Positions 50,339 to 58,960 of a stretch of DNA of 64,000 nucleotides are shown here, one piece after another; the stretch's first letter is position 1, and every line of letters starts with the position of its first letter. Origin of the DNA: Streptomyces hygroscopicus subsp. hygroscopicus (GTDB taxonomy: Bacteria > Actinomycetota > Actinomycetes > Streptomycetales > Streptomycetaceae); assembly GCF_030269125.1 (NCBI RefSeq), contig NZ_BSSM01000008.1:248001-312000 (forward strand), read 5' to 3'. The notes beneath the pieces were generated by a model. It was given only the letters and a program-made list of their open reading frames with translations, was not told the DNA's origin and did not search any database. The position numbers and the translations under genes are program-made.

Positions 50339-51430
50339 ATGTGGCCAGATCAGCAGCCGCCCGGGGGCGCGCAGAACCCGCAGCAGAACCCGTACCAGCA
50401 GCCGGGTTACCAGCAGCAGCCGAATCCGTACCAGCAGCCCGGGTACCAGCAGTACCCGCAGCAGGGTCAGCAGCCGGGAGCGGGGCAGTACCCGCAGCAG
50501 GGTCAGCCGGGGGCGGGGCAGTACCCGGGGGCCGCCGGTCCCTACGGGCCGCAGCAGCCCCCGTGGGGCGGGCAGCCGCCCACGGTGCCGATACAGCCGC
50601 CCCCGCAGGGCGGCGGGAACGGCGGCGGCAACCGCACGAAGCTGGTCGCGATCGTCGCGGCCGCGGCCGTCGTGGTCGCCGCCTGTGTGACCGGCGCGCT
50701 GGTCCTCGGCGGTTCCAAGGACGACAAGGCGGACGGCGGGCACGGCGGCGGCACCAGCCCCTCGCCGACCGGGGCGTCGTCCTCCCCCGCCTCGACCGAC
50801 AACCCGCGCGCCGCGGAGAGCGAGAAGCCGACCGTGCCGGGCTGGAAGGTCGTGGTGAACCCCAAGTGGGGCATCGCGTACGACGTGCCCTCGGACTGGC
50901 AGGCGCAGGCGCCCGACATGGAGGTCGGCTTCGAGGACCGGAAGTCCACCGACGGCAAGCCCCTGATCGTGATGTCGGGCACCGCGGAGGACCAGCCCAA
51001 GTGGTGCACGTCCGACGACGACAAGGACGGGCGCACCGACGACACCCCGCTCGCGGTCGTGGGCTCCAAGGGTGCCAGCGGCGCCAAGAACACCGACCAG
51101 ATCGCCGTCAACACCCCGGCCTGGTGGGTCTACGGCGGCTACACCCAGCCCGACAAGAAGAGCATCACCTTCGACAAGAAGGCCACGCCCTTCACCACGA
51201 CGTCCGGCATCAAGGGCAGCTACGCGTGGGCGCGCTCCAGCGGCACCCCGCAGAAGGGCAAGTGCGCGAGCGACGGCAAGGCGCTGACCTTCGGCTTCCA
51301 GAACTCGGCGCACGACTACGTGTCGTTCAACTTCTACGGCGCCAAGGGTGTCCAGGGCGAGGTCCCGCAGGCCACGATCATGAAGATCCTCGGCTCGGTC
51401 CGGCTGCACGGCACCCCGACCTCGAACTGA
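50339..51430 (+). CDS. Pro/Gln/Tyr-rich single-pass membrane protein
   Basis: 363 residues. The first 90 residues are a low-complexity tail rich in Pro, Gln, Gly and Tyr (repeats of YQQPGYQQ type). A single hydrophobic helix follows at about residues 100-122 (LVAIVAAAAVVVAACVTGAL), then a Ser/Pro-rich linker and a soluble extracytoplasmic domain from about 165 (VVVNPKWGIAYDVPSDWQ, ending ATIMKILGSVRLHG). The layout fits a large Streptomyces group of type II anchored proteins of unknown function. No enzyme motif is visible. ATG 50339 is preferred over a TTG three codons earlier. Confidence 0.85.
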   Translation: MWPDQQPPGGAQNPQQNPYQQPGYQQQPNPYQQPGYQQYPQQGQQPGAGQYPQQGQPGAGQYPGAAGPYGPQQPPWGGQPPTVPIQPPPQGGGNGGGNRTKLVAIVAAAAVVVAACVTGALVLGGSKDDKADGGHGGGTSPSPTGASSSPASTDNPRAAESEKPTVPGWKVVVNPKWGIAYDVPSDWQAQAPDMEVGFEDRKSTDGKPLIVMSGTAEDQPKWCTSDDDKDGRTDDTPLAVVGSKGASGAKNTDQIAVNTPAWWVYGGYTQPDKKSITFDKKATPFTTTSGIKGSYAWARSSGTPQKGKCASDGKALTFGFQNSAHDYVSFNFYGAKGVQGEVPQATIMKILGSVRLHGTPTSN

Positions 51431-51480
51431 CCCGGCGCGACCCCCGCGTCGCCGTCCGTCGTCCCCGGCGGCCTCACCCG

Positions 51481-51499
51481 CTCACCCGTGCCGGGTGAG
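51481..51499 (+). terminator. Small hairpin after the Pro/Gln-rich protein gene
   Basis: CTCACCCG and CGGGTGAG form a perfect 8-bp stem with a 3-nt loop, 50 bp after the stop codon. There is no T run, so the function as terminator is tentative. Confidence 0.4.
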
Positions 51500-51581
51500 G
51501 CGCCCGGGGCCCCGCCGCGCCCAAGCTGGCAGCAGCGAGGGTCCGGCCCCCGGGGCGGCCCAGGACGGAGGGACGAGGCAG

Positions 51582-52007
51582 ATGGGCACACGGCTGTATC
51601 TGGCGTACGACTATCCGGTGCTCGGCGCCTTCCTCACGATGCTGTGGTTCGCGCTGTGGATCCTGTGGTTCTTCCTGCTCTTCAGGGTCGTCTTCGACAT
51701 CTTCCGCGACGACGGCCTCGGCGGCTGGGCCAAGGCCGGCTGGCTGGCCTTCGTGGTCGTGCTGCCGTACCTCGGCGTCCTGGTCTACCTGATCGCCCGC
51801 GGCGCCGGGATGGGCCGGCGGGAGGTGGAGCAGGCGCAGCGGCGCAAGCGGGAGTTCGACGCGTACGTCCGTGAGACGGCGGGCGGGCACAGCAGCACCG
51901 ACGAACTGGCCAGGCTCTCGGAGATGCGCGGGCAGGGCACCATCTCCGAGGAGGAGTTCGCCCGCGCCAAGGAACTCGTCCTCAGCGGCCACCGTCCCGG
52001 TTCCTGA
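51582..52007 (+). CDS. PLDc_N and SHOCT domain membrane protein
   Basis: 141 residues. The N-terminal half has two membrane helices (GAFLTMLWFALWILWFFLLF and LAFVVVLPYLGVLVYLIAR), the phospholipase-D-nuclease N-terminal (PLDc_N) arrangement. The C-terminal 30 residues form a SHOCT motif (DELARLSEMRGQGTISEEEF, then FARAKELVL). Function unknown; such proteins are very common in Streptomyces, often several per genome. ATG 51582 follows GGACGAGGCAG. Confidence 0.9.
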   Translation: MGTRLYLAYDYPVLGAFLTMLWFALWILWFFLLFRVVFDIFRDDGLGGWAKAGWLAFVVVLPYLGVLVYLIARGAGMGRREVEQAQRRKREFDAYVRETAGGHSSTDELARLSEMRGQGTISEEEFARAKELVLSGHRPGS

Positions 52008-52017
52008 ACCCCCGGCG

Positions 52018-52863
52018 TCATCCGATGCCGAAGGACCCGCCCGGGGGCACCGGCGACGGCACCGCGTCCGCGTCCTCGACCGGCCGCGCATTGCCGATGA
52101 ACTCCCGTACGGCCAGGCCGTGTTCGACCCGTGCGGGGAAGGCGTCCGCCGCCACCCGGCGGGCCAGCACGGCGACGTCCGGCGGCCGGTGCGAGGCGAT
52201 GAGCACCGCGTTGCCGAACCGCCGCCCGCGCAGCACCCCCGGCTCGGCGATCAGCGCCAGTTCCTCGAAGACCGCGGCGAACGTGGCCAGTTGGGAGCGC
52301 AGGAAGGCGAACGGCGCCGCGTCCGCGAGGTTGGCGAGATAGGTCCCGCCGGGCCGCAGCACCCGCTCGGCCTCGCGGGCGTAGGCGAGGGTGGTCAGGT
52401 GGGCCGGGACCCGGGAGCCGCCGAAGACGTCCGCGATCAGGACGTCGGCGCTGTCGTCCGGCGCGGCCTCCAGCCAGGCGCGGGCGTCGGCGGCGTGCAC
52501 CGTGACGCCCGCGCCCTCGGGCAGCGGCAGGTACTCGGCGACCAGCTCCAGCAGCCCCCGGTCCGCCTCCACGACGTCCTGCCGCGAACCGGGCCGGGTC
52601 GCCGCGACGTACCGGGGCAGGGTCAGCGCTCCCCCGCCCAGGTGCAGCACGTCCAGCGCCCGCCCCTCGGGGGCCACCGTGTCCAGCGCGTGCCCGAGGC
52701 GGCGCGCGTACTCGAACTCCAGGTACGTCGGCTCGTCCAGATCGACGTACGACTGCGGCGCCCCGTCCACCGTCAGCAGCCAGGCCCGCTCCCGGTCGAC
52801 ATCGGGCATGAGCCTGGCCTCACCGTGGTCGGTGGCGCGGAAGACGGGTATCGATTCGTTCAC
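52018..52863 (-). CDS. Spermidine synthase-like SAM-binding protein
   Basis: 281 residues. A spermine/spermidine-synthase-type Rossmann fold: VLHLGGGALTLPRYVAAT near residue 78, VVEADRGLLE near 97, HAADARAWLE near 122, and IADVFGGSRVP near 140. The N-terminal beta-strand domain of classical SpeE is short. Fused-free members like this one are annotated as spermidine synthases but may be methyltransferases or act on other amines. GTG start. It lies 51 bp from the tuf3 stop codon with a strong terminator in between, so it is probably transcribed on its own. Confidence 0.85.
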   Translation of the reverse strand: MNESIPVFRATDHGEARLMPDVDRERAWLLTVDGAPQSYVDLDEPTYLEFEYARRLGHALDTVAPEGRALDVLHLGGGALTLPRYVAATRPGSRQDVVEADRGLLELVAEYLPLPEGAGVTVHAADARAWLEAAPDDSADVLIADVFGGSRVPAHLTTLAYAREAERVLRPGGTYLANLADAAPFAFLRSQLATFAAVFEELALIAEPGVLRGRRFGNAVLIASHRPPDVAVLARRVAADAFPARVEHGLAVREFIGNARPVEDADAVPSPVPPGGSFGIG

Positions 52864-52875
52864 CCGTCCATTGTC

Positions 52876-52905
52876 GGCGACCGCACCCCGAGGGGTGCGG
52901 TCGCC
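52876..52905 (-). terminator. Strong terminator of tuf3
   Basis: Arms GGCGACCGCACCCC and GGGGTGCGGTCGCC (14 bp, perfect, 2-nt centre giving a functional 4-nt loop) lie between the tuf3 stop codon and the next gene's start on the same strand. Confidence 0.85.
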
Positions 52906-52914
52906 GTGGCGGGC

Positions 52915-54090
52915 TCACAGCACGGCGGTGACCGTACCCGCGCCGACCGTCCTGCCGCCCTCCCGGACGGCGAACCCGAGCCCCGGCTCCAGCGGCACCT
53001 CCCGCCCCAGCTCGACGGTCATCTCCGCCGTCTCGCCGGGCCGGACGACGGCCGCCGCGCCGAGGTCGACGTCCCCGACCACGTCCGCGGTCCGGATGTA
53101 GAACTGCGGCCGGTACCCCGTGGTGAGGGGCGTGGTACGGCCCCCCTCGCGCCCGGACAGCACGTACACCCGCGCCGTGAACCGCCGTGCCGGCACCACG
53201 CTCCCCGGCGCCGCCACGACATGCCCGCGCCGCACCGCGTCCCGGGGCACCCCCCGCAGCAGCACGGCCACGTTGTCCCCGGCCTGCGCCTCGTCCATGG
53301 GCTTGCCGAAGGTCTCCAGGCCGGTGACGACGGTCTCGACGCCGTCCGCGCCGAGCACCGCCACCCGGTCGCCGAGCCGCAGCGTGCCGCGCTCCACGGC
53401 ACCGGTGACGACCGTGCCGCGCCCGGTGATCGTGAGGACGTTCTCCACCGGCATCAGGAACGGCGCGTCCAGATACCGCTCGGGCATCGGCACGTACGTG
53501 TCCACCGCGTCGAGCAGCGCCTCGATCGACGCCGTCCAGCGCGGGTCGCCCGCGAGGGCCCTCAGCCCGGAGACCCGTACGACGGGCACCGCGTCGCCCG
53601 GGTAGCCCTGCGCGGTGAGCAGGTCGCGGACCTCCAGCTCGACCAGGTCGACCAGTTCCTCGTCGCCCGCGCCGTCCGCCTTGTTGAGGGCGACGACGAT
53701 GTGGTCGACCCCGACCTGGCGGGCGAGCAGGACGTGCTCGGCGGTCTGCGGCATGATCCCGTCGAGCGCGGAGACGACGAGGATCGCCCCGTCGAGCTGC
53801 GCGGCGCCGGTGACCATGTTCTTGACGTAGTCGGCATGGCCGGGCATGTCGACGTGGGCGTAGTGACGGGTGTCGGTCTCGTACTCGACGTGCGCGATGT
53901 TGATGGTGATGCCGCGCGCGGCCTCCTCGGGGGCGCGGTCGATGCGGTCGAAGGGCACGAAGGTGCCGGTGCCGCGCTCGGCGAGGACCTTGGTGATGGC
54001 GGCGGTCAGGGTGGTCTTGCCGTGGTCGACGTGACCCATGGTGCCGATGTTCAGGTGCGGCTTGGTGCGCACGTATGCCGTTTTGGACAT
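52915..54090 (-). CDS. tuf3: Elongation factor Tu paralogue EF-Tu3
   Basis: 391 residues, full EF-Tu length. G motifs are GHVDHGKTTLTAAIT, RGITINIAHVEYET, DMPGHADYVKNM (usual DCPGH), NKAD in place of NKCD, and SGLRAL in place of SALKAL. The C-terminal REGGRTVGAG is conserved but the last residues (TVTAVL) differ from the common KVTKI(I)K end. It is more divergent than housekeeping EF-Tu, as expected of Streptomyces EF-Tu3, which is a low-level paralogue reported to respond to stress or ppGpp. It is monocistronic, not in the str operon. A long structured leader precedes it. Confidence 0.92.
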   Translation of the reverse strand: MSKTAYVRTKPHLNIGTMGHVDHGKTTLTAAITKVLAERGTGTFVPFDRIDRAPEEAARGITINIAHVEYETDTRHYAHVDMPGHADYVKNMVTGAAQLDGAILVVSALDGIMPQTAEHVLLARQVGVDHIVVALNKADGAGDEELVDLVELEVRDLLTAQGYPGDAVPVVRVSGLRALAGDPRWTASIEALLDAVDTYVPMPERYLDAPFLMPVENVLTITGRGTVVTGAVERGTLRLGDRVAVLGADGVETVVTGLETFGKPMDEAQAGDNVAVLLRGVPRDAVRRGHVVAAPGSVVPARRFTARVYVLSGREGGRTTPLTTGYRPQFYIRTADVVGDVDLGAAAVVRPGETAEMTVELGREVPLEPGLGFAVREGGRTVGAGTVTAVL

Positions 54091-54147
54091 GGCTGTACCT
54101 CGAAGCCTTCGCGGTCGTAAGGAAGTTGAGGACCCCCAGGAGTGGCC

Positions 54148-54190
54148 GACCCTCCCCCTGCGGGGTCCGCCGGACGATCCGGGGAGGGTC
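54148..54190 (-). promoter_or_regulatory. Structured leader of tuf3
   Basis: GACCCTCCCC (54148-54157) and GGGGAGGGTC (54181-54190) pair perfectly around a 23-nt loop that itself holds GTCC-GCC-GGAC. The element ends about 58 bp before the tuf3 start codon, inside the 326-bp gap. It could be an attenuator or an mRNA-stability element; without a mapped start site I cannot tell. Confidence 0.4.
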
Positions 54191-54368
54191 AGCTTCGGGC
54201 GCCGTCGACAGCGGCCGCGAGCGTGGGAACGGCAGCCTTCGGCACATCCGCGACCGCGGATGCTGCGAGGTGGAAGGCGTACCGGAACATGACGTCGATC
54301 ATCCCCGACGGGATGTCCGGCGTCGAATGGTTTTCCGCCGCTTCCGGGGCGGGGGGTGCGCACAGACG

Positions 54369-54401
54369 GCCGGCGCCGCCCCTGGCTGGGGCGGCGCCGG
54401 C
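54369..54401 (-). terminator. Terminator of the DUF11-repeat protein gene
   Basis: Perfect 14-bp stem GCCGGCGCCGCCCC with loop TGGCT, 16 bp after the stop codon on the minus strand. Confidence 0.85.
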
Positions 54402-54416
54402 GCGGTGCGGGGTGAC

Positions 54417-56675
54417 TCAGACGCTGCCGCGGCGCTTCCGCTTCTCGCAGCCCTGGTCGTGCCCCGGCTTGCCGTACTCCGGCTTCGGGGGGCACGGCGT
54501 GACGGTGACGATGACGGTGGCCGAGGCGGGCTCGCCGGCGATCTCCCGGCCCTGCGGGTCGGTGCCGGCGGCCTGTGCCACGTTGGTGATCCGGCACTCG
54601 ACGGTGCCGTCGTCACCGCCGCCACCGCGGGTACCGGTCTGCGGGCAGACGTCGACGTCGGCCTGGGTGATCTGGTACGAGCCGTGGCAGGTGGTGCTCG
54701 CCCCGGGCGCGAGTGTGGTCGCGTCGCAGGTCACCGTGGCGACGCGGTCGTCCGCGACGTGCACGGCGTGCAGCTGGGTGGTGCCGGTGTTGGTGACGGT
54801 GTACTCGTACCGGACCGTGGACCCGACCTGGTACGGACCGCTGGAGACCACCCGCTTGCGCAGGGTGAGGTGCGGCTGCCCGACGGGGAGGGTCTGATAG
54901 GTCTCCGGCGAGGTGACGGTCCGTCCGTTCGCGGTACCGGTCGCCGTGGCGGTGTTGGTCACGGAACCGGCCGTGCCGTCCGCCTCGGTGATGGTGTAGG
55001 TGCCGGTGCAGGTGGTGCTGTCACCGGTCTCCCGCGCCGGGGCGAGGGTGGTCGACTCGCAGGTGACGTCCCGCACGTGGTCGTCGTGCACCGCGACATC
55101 GGTCAGCTCGACACCGCCGGTATTGCGGACGGTGTAGTGGTAGGTGACCGTCTGCCCGACGGAGTACGGGCCGGGCGTCTCCACCTGCTTCTCGACCTCG
55201 ACGCCCGGCACCCGCTCGACCGGCACGCTCTCCGAGGAGGGCGGCGAGGTGACCGTCTCCCCGTCGGACGTGCCGGTGGCGGTGGCGGTGTTGTCGATCG
55301 AGCCGTGCGCCGCGTCCGCGGCCGTCACCGTGTACGTCGCCGTACACGTGACCGTCTGACCGGGCGCGAGGCTGGTCACGGGGCACGAGACCGGGCCGAC
55401 CTTCGGGTCGTCGACGGCCAGGCCGTTGATGGTCGTCCCGCCCGAGTTGGTGACCACGAAGTCGTACGGCACCTGCGAACCGACCGTCAGGTCGCCGGGC
55501 AGCGGCTGCCGGACCTGCTTCACCAGGTTCAGCTCGGGGAGCGGCCGCTCGCTGCGGACGACCACGTTGCGGATGAGGTGGGTGTCCGTGAACAGACCGG
55601 TGGAGCCCGCGAACCCGAACTTGTAGGTGGGCGGCACGGGGGTCGGGGCGGCCGTCTGGAGCACCTGCCGGAAACCGTTGCCGTCGTTGAAGTCGATGGA
55701 CACGGTGACCTGCGGGTCGGGCGCCGGGGTGATCACCACGTGCACCCGGCGGCGCGACGGCTCCAGGTCCCGTTCGGCCTGGACGGGGTCGCTCGACACC
55801 TCGGTGGTGGGACCCTGGAGCTGTCCCGGAAGGGTCGAGGGCCAGGGTCCGGTGGTCGAGAAGTTGCTCGTCGTGGCGGTGAGGAAGCAGTAGCCCTCGA
55901 TGCCGTCACCGGGACCGCGCAGCGTGACCATGTTGGGACCGGGCGCGGGTACGCGGAAGGACGTGCCCGCGGGCGAGCGCCGGCCGGGCGGGCAGCCGTT
56001 GCCGCGGTGTTCCCAGTCGCCGAAGTAGTTCCCGAGGACGTCGAGCCCGACGCCCAGGTAGCCGCGGTCCACACCGGGCTGGAACGCGGCGTTCGGGTCG
56101 TCGTCGGGCAGCTTCTGCGCATAGCCGAGGCTGCCGCCGAAGGCGCCGGGGTGGGTCAGCTGCGTGTCGCCGTTGACCAGGAAGAACGAGATGCCGTCGG
56201 CCGGGGCGATCTGGCCGGTGGTGGTGCCGTACTGCCACTGGTCGAAGGTGACGTCGAGGCCCTCGTTGGCGGGCAGCGCGTGGTTGTAGAGGACGGCGCC
56301 GGCCTGGTCGGTCGAGGAGTCCGTCAGCCGGAGGTAGCCGTGCGGGGCGGCGTTGTCGGGCGGCACCGGGCCGGTGCCCGCCGTACAGCCGCCGAGCGGA
56401 TGGTCGCCCGGCCCCGGCAGGGCGCCGACCTGGGGCGCACCGGTGAGGCACGCCGAACCGACACCCGTGAACTCCGGGGCCGTCGCCTGCGTGAACGTCT
56501 CGTCGAGCAGGGTCGATCCGCCCTGGCGCGGCTGCGCGTGGGCGAGTTCGCCGGTGTCCAGCGCCAGCGAGCCACCGACGCCGAAGGCGAGGGTCAGTGC
56601 CGCCGCGGCGACCCGGGAGGTCCGTGCGTGGCCGCCGAGCGGCGATGAGCGTTGTTTTCGCTTCATGCACAGCAT
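54417..56675 (-). CDS. Secreted L-type lectin-like protein with DUF11/DUF7507 repeats
   Basis: 752 residues (749 if the second ATG at 56664-56666 is used; no clear ribosome site decides). An N-terminal signal peptide (RVAAAALTLAFGVGGSLAL) is followed by a lectin-like beta domain to about residue 340 (SFFLVNGDTQLTHPGAFGGS, GVGLDVLGNYFGDWE, VTVSIDFNDGNGF). From about 370 come three Ig-like DUF11/DUF7507 repeats, each with an E/LxxxKxV start, a YTVTNTG-type core and a TATATGT end. The C-terminus is Lys/Arg-rich with no sortase motif. It is probably a cell-surface adhesion or matrix protein; the ligand is unknown. Confidence 0.88.
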   Translation of the reverse strand: MLCMKRKQRSSPLGGHARTSRVAAAALTLAFGVGGSLALDTGELAHAQPRQGGSTLLDETFTQATAPEFTGVGSACLTGAPQVGALPGPGDHPLGGCTAGTGPVPPDNAAPHGYLRLTDSSTDQAGAVLYNHALPANEGLDVTFDQWQYGTTTGQIAPADGISFFLVNGDTQLTHPGAFGGSLGYAQKLPDDDPNAAFQPGVDRGYLGVGLDVLGNYFGDWEHRGNGCPPGRRSPAGTSFRVPAPGPNMVTLRGPGDGIEGYCFLTATTSNFSTTGPWPSTLPGQLQGPTTEVSSDPVQAERDLEPSRRRVHVVITPAPDPQVTVSIDFNDGNGFRQVLQTAAPTPVPPTYKFGFAGSTGLFTDTHLIRNVVVRSERPLPELNLVKQVRQPLPGDLTVGSQVPYDFVVTNSGGTTINGLAVDDPKVGPVSCPVTSLAPGQTVTCTATYTVTAADAAHGSIDNTATATGTSDGETVTSPPSSESVPVERVPGVEVEKQVETPGPYSVGQTVTYHYTVRNTGGVELTDVAVHDDHVRDVTCESTTLAPARETGDSTTCTGTYTITEADGTAGSVTNTATATGTANGRTVTSPETYQTLPVGQPHLTLRKRVVSSGPYQVGSTVRYEYTVTNTGTTQLHAVHVADDRVATVTCDATTLAPGASTTCHGSYQITQADVDVCPQTGTRGGGGDDGTVECRITNVAQAAGTDPQGREIAGEPASATVIVTVTPCPPKPEYGKPGHDQGCEKRKRRGSV

Positions 56676-56825
56676 TGGTAGCAGTCACGCTCCGTAGGCA
56701 CTTGCAGGCAAGCCGCGTGCCCCGGTCGACTACCCGGTCAGCCGCACCGATCCGGTGCCTGCGACGGCCCGTCCGGGGAGCCCTCTATCATCGGCGGCGG
56801 CCGTCGATGTCTTCCAGGGGGTCAC

Positions 56826-57545
56826 GTGCTCGATGCCACCACCGTCCCCGCGCCGCCCGTGCCCCGGGCGGGGTTCGCGGCTCGCTGCGCCCGAGCGCTG
56901 CTGTCCCCGTGGGCGCGGTTGTCCCTGCTGCTGGTGCTGCTGGTGGGCGCGGGCGCGCTGGTGCTGCTGTTCGAACCGCAGCGGCTGCTGACCCGGGGCT
57001 GGCCGCCGCAGGCGGGCGGGCTGGTGGCGGCGCTGGTGTTCGGTGCGGGATACGGGCTGTGCACCGTGGCGTTCGTGCCGCGGCCGCTGCTGAACCTCGC
57101 GGCGGGCGCGCTGTTCGGCTCCCGGTTGGGGCTCGGTACCGCGCTGGCGGGAACGGTGCTGGGGGCGGGCGTGGCCTTCGGGCTCGGGCGGCTGCTGGGG
57201 CAGGACGCGCTGCGCCCGTTGCTGCGCGGGCGGTGGTTGCGGGCCGCGGACGGGCAGCTGAGCCGGCACGGGTTCCGGTCCATGCTGGCGGCGCGGCTCT
57301 TCCCGGGGGTGCCGTTCTGGGCGGCGAACTACTGCGCGGCCGTCTCTCGGATGGGCTGGCTGCCGTTCCTGCTGGCGACGGCGCTCGGTTCGGTCCCGAA
57401 CACCGCCGCCTACGCGGTCGCCGGCGCCCGCGCCTCGGCGCCGACGTCCCCCGTGTTCCTCTTGGCGATGGCCTGTATCGGCGCCCCGGCGCTGGCGGGC
57501 ACGGTGGTGGCGTGGCGGCACCGGCACCGGCTGCGCGGAAGGTGA
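56826..57545 (+). CDS. VTT domain (TVP38/TMEM64 type) membrane protein
   Basis: 239 residues with about 6 hydrophobic segments. The VTT domain spans about residues 60-205 (FVPRPLLNLAAGALFGSRLG, RHGFRSMLAARLFPGVPFW, LATALGSVPNTAAYAVAG). It is related to DedA proteins such as the one at 31375-32025, and is thought to move lipids between leaflets. The GTG start follows CAGGGGGTCAC. It overlaps nothing. Confidence 0.9.
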   Translation: MLDATTVPAPPVPRAGFAARCARALLSPWARLSLLLVLLVGAGALVLLFEPQRLLTRGWPPQAGGLVAALVFGAGYGLCTVAFVPRPLLNLAAGALFGSRLGLGTALAGTVLGAGVAFGLGRLLGQDALRPLLRGRWLRAADGQLSRHGFRSMLAARLFPGVPFWAANYCAAVSRMGWLPFLLATALGSVPNTAAYAVAGARASAPTSPVFLLAMACIGAPALAGTVVAWRHRHRLRGR

Positions 57546-57638
57546 CGAGGGGACGCGGCCGGTGACGGCGCCCCAGCCGGCCGGCGCCTCGGGGCCGGAC
57601 GGTCCCCCGGCGGCGGTCGGCCGGTATCTCACCAGCGG

Positions 57639-58808
57639 TCAGACGGCTTCCAGGATCATCGCGTTGGCGAGGCCGCCCGCCTCGCACATCGTCTGGAGGC
57701 CGTAGCGGGCGCCCCGTTCGCGCATCGCGTGCACCAGGGTGGTGGTCAGCCGTGTGCCGCTGGCGCCGAGCGGGTGGCCGATGGCGATGGCGCCGCCCTT
57801 CACGTTGACCTTGTCCAGGTCGGCGCCGGTCTCCTGCTGCCAGGCGAGGACCACGCTGGCGAACGCCTCGTTGACCTCGAACAGGTCGATGTCGGCGAGG
57901 GAGAGGCCCGCGCGGCTCAGCACCTTCTCGGTCGCCGGGATGACCCCGGTGAGCATCAGCAGCGGGTCGGAGCCGGTGACGGCGAAGCTGTGCAGCCGGG
58001 CGAGCGGGCGCAGGCCGAGCCGGGCGGCGGTCTCGCTGGAGGTGATCAGGACGGCGGAGGCACCGTCGTTGAGCGGGCTGGTGTTGCCCGCGGTGATGTT
58101 CCACTCGATCTGGGGGAAGCGCTCGGCGAAGTGCGGGTCGTGGTAGGCGGGCCGGAGTCCGGCGAGGATCTCCGGGGTGCTGTCGGGTCGTACGCACTCG
58201 TCGCGGGTGACGCCTTCCAGGGGCGCGGTCTCGGCGTCGAAGAGCCCGGCCTCCCAGGCCGCGGCGGCCTTGCGGTGCGAGGAGACCGCGAAGGCGTCCA
58301 TCTCCGCGCGGGTCAGCGACCACTTGGCGGAGATGAGTTCGGCGCTGATGCCCTGCGGGAGCAGACCCTCGGGGTAGCGCGCGGCGACGCCGGGCCCGAA
58401 GGGGTCCTTGCCCGCGGGCACGTTGGACCACATCGGCACGCGGCTCATCGACTCGACACCGCAGGCGACGACCATGTCGTAGGCGCCGGCGATGACGCCC
58501 TGGGCGGCGAAGTGCACGGCCTGCTGGGAGGAGCCGCACTGGCGGTCGACCGTGGTGGCCGGGACCGTCTCGGGCAGGCCCGCGGCGAGCACGGCGTACC
58601 GGGTGGTGTTCATGGCCTGCTCGCCGACCTGGTCGACGGTGCCGCCGATGACGTCGTCGATCAGCGCCGGGTCGACGCCTGAGCGCTCGACCAGGGTCTT
58701 CAGCGTGTGGGCGAGCAGCTGGACGGGGTGGACGTCCGCGAGGGCGCCGGTGGGCTTGCCCTTGCCGATCGGGGTGCGTACGGCCTCGACGATCACTGCG
58801 TCTCGCAT
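57639..58808 (-). CDS. Acetyl-CoA acyltransferase (thiolase)
   Basis: 389 residues. The active-site cysteine is in VDRQCGSSQQAVHFAAQ near residue 88. The C-terminal catalytic motifs are VNEAFASV, NVKGGAIAIGHPLGASG and MCEAGGLANA. This is a biosynthetic or degradative thiolase that joins or splits acetyl-CoA units. ATG 58806-58808 has AGGAGG upstream. It is divergent from an HxlR regulator with three conserved repeats between, so it is probably controlled by that regulator. Confidence 0.94.
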   Translation of the reverse strand: MRDAVIVEAVRTPIGKGKPTGALADVHPVQLLAHTLKTLVERSGVDPALIDDVIGGTVDQVGEQAMNTTRYAVLAAGLPETVPATTVDRQCGSSQQAVHFAAQGVIAGAYDMVVACGVESMSRVPMWSNVPAGKDPFGPGVAARYPEGLLPQGISAELISAKWSLTRAEMDAFAVSSHRKAAAAWEAGLFDAETAPLEGVTRDECVRPDSTPEILAGLRPAYHDPHFAERFPQIEWNITAGNTSPLNDGASAVLITSSETAARLGLRPLARLHSFAVTGSDPLLMLTGVIPATEKVLSRAGLSLADIDLFEVNEAFASVVLAWQQETGADLDKVNVKGGAIAIGHPLGASGTRLTTTLVHAMRERGARYGLQTMCEAGGLANAMILEAV

Positions 58809-58859
58809 GGTGCGGCCTCCTGCGGCGGAGCGGGCTCGTTCACGAGCATGGTTACCGGT

Positions 58860-58942
58860 GGGTAGGAAACCCGGACTCACCATAGCTCCGTGAGTTGGAA
58901 AATCAAACCCACGTCGCTCGCCAGGGTTGGAAAACCAAACCC
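58860..58942. promoter_or_regulatory. Three direct repeats at 32-bp spacing between thiolase and hxlR genes
   Basis: Copies start at 58860 (GGGTAGGAAACCCGGACTC), 58892 (GAGTTGGAAAATCAAACCC) and 58924 (GGGTTGGAAAACCAAACCC), exactly 32 bp apart, about three helical turns. They fill the divergent promoter region. The core GGAAAA with flanking C/A-rich half suits an HxlR-type site occupied by protein on one face of the DNA. Confidence 0.75.
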
Positions 58943-58960
58943 TCAACTAAACTGGGCGCC

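Noticed and set aside
51871..54120. A plus-strand open frame of 749 codons across the spermidine-synthase-like gene and tuf3
   Set aside because: It covers two clear minus-strand genes and their terminator.
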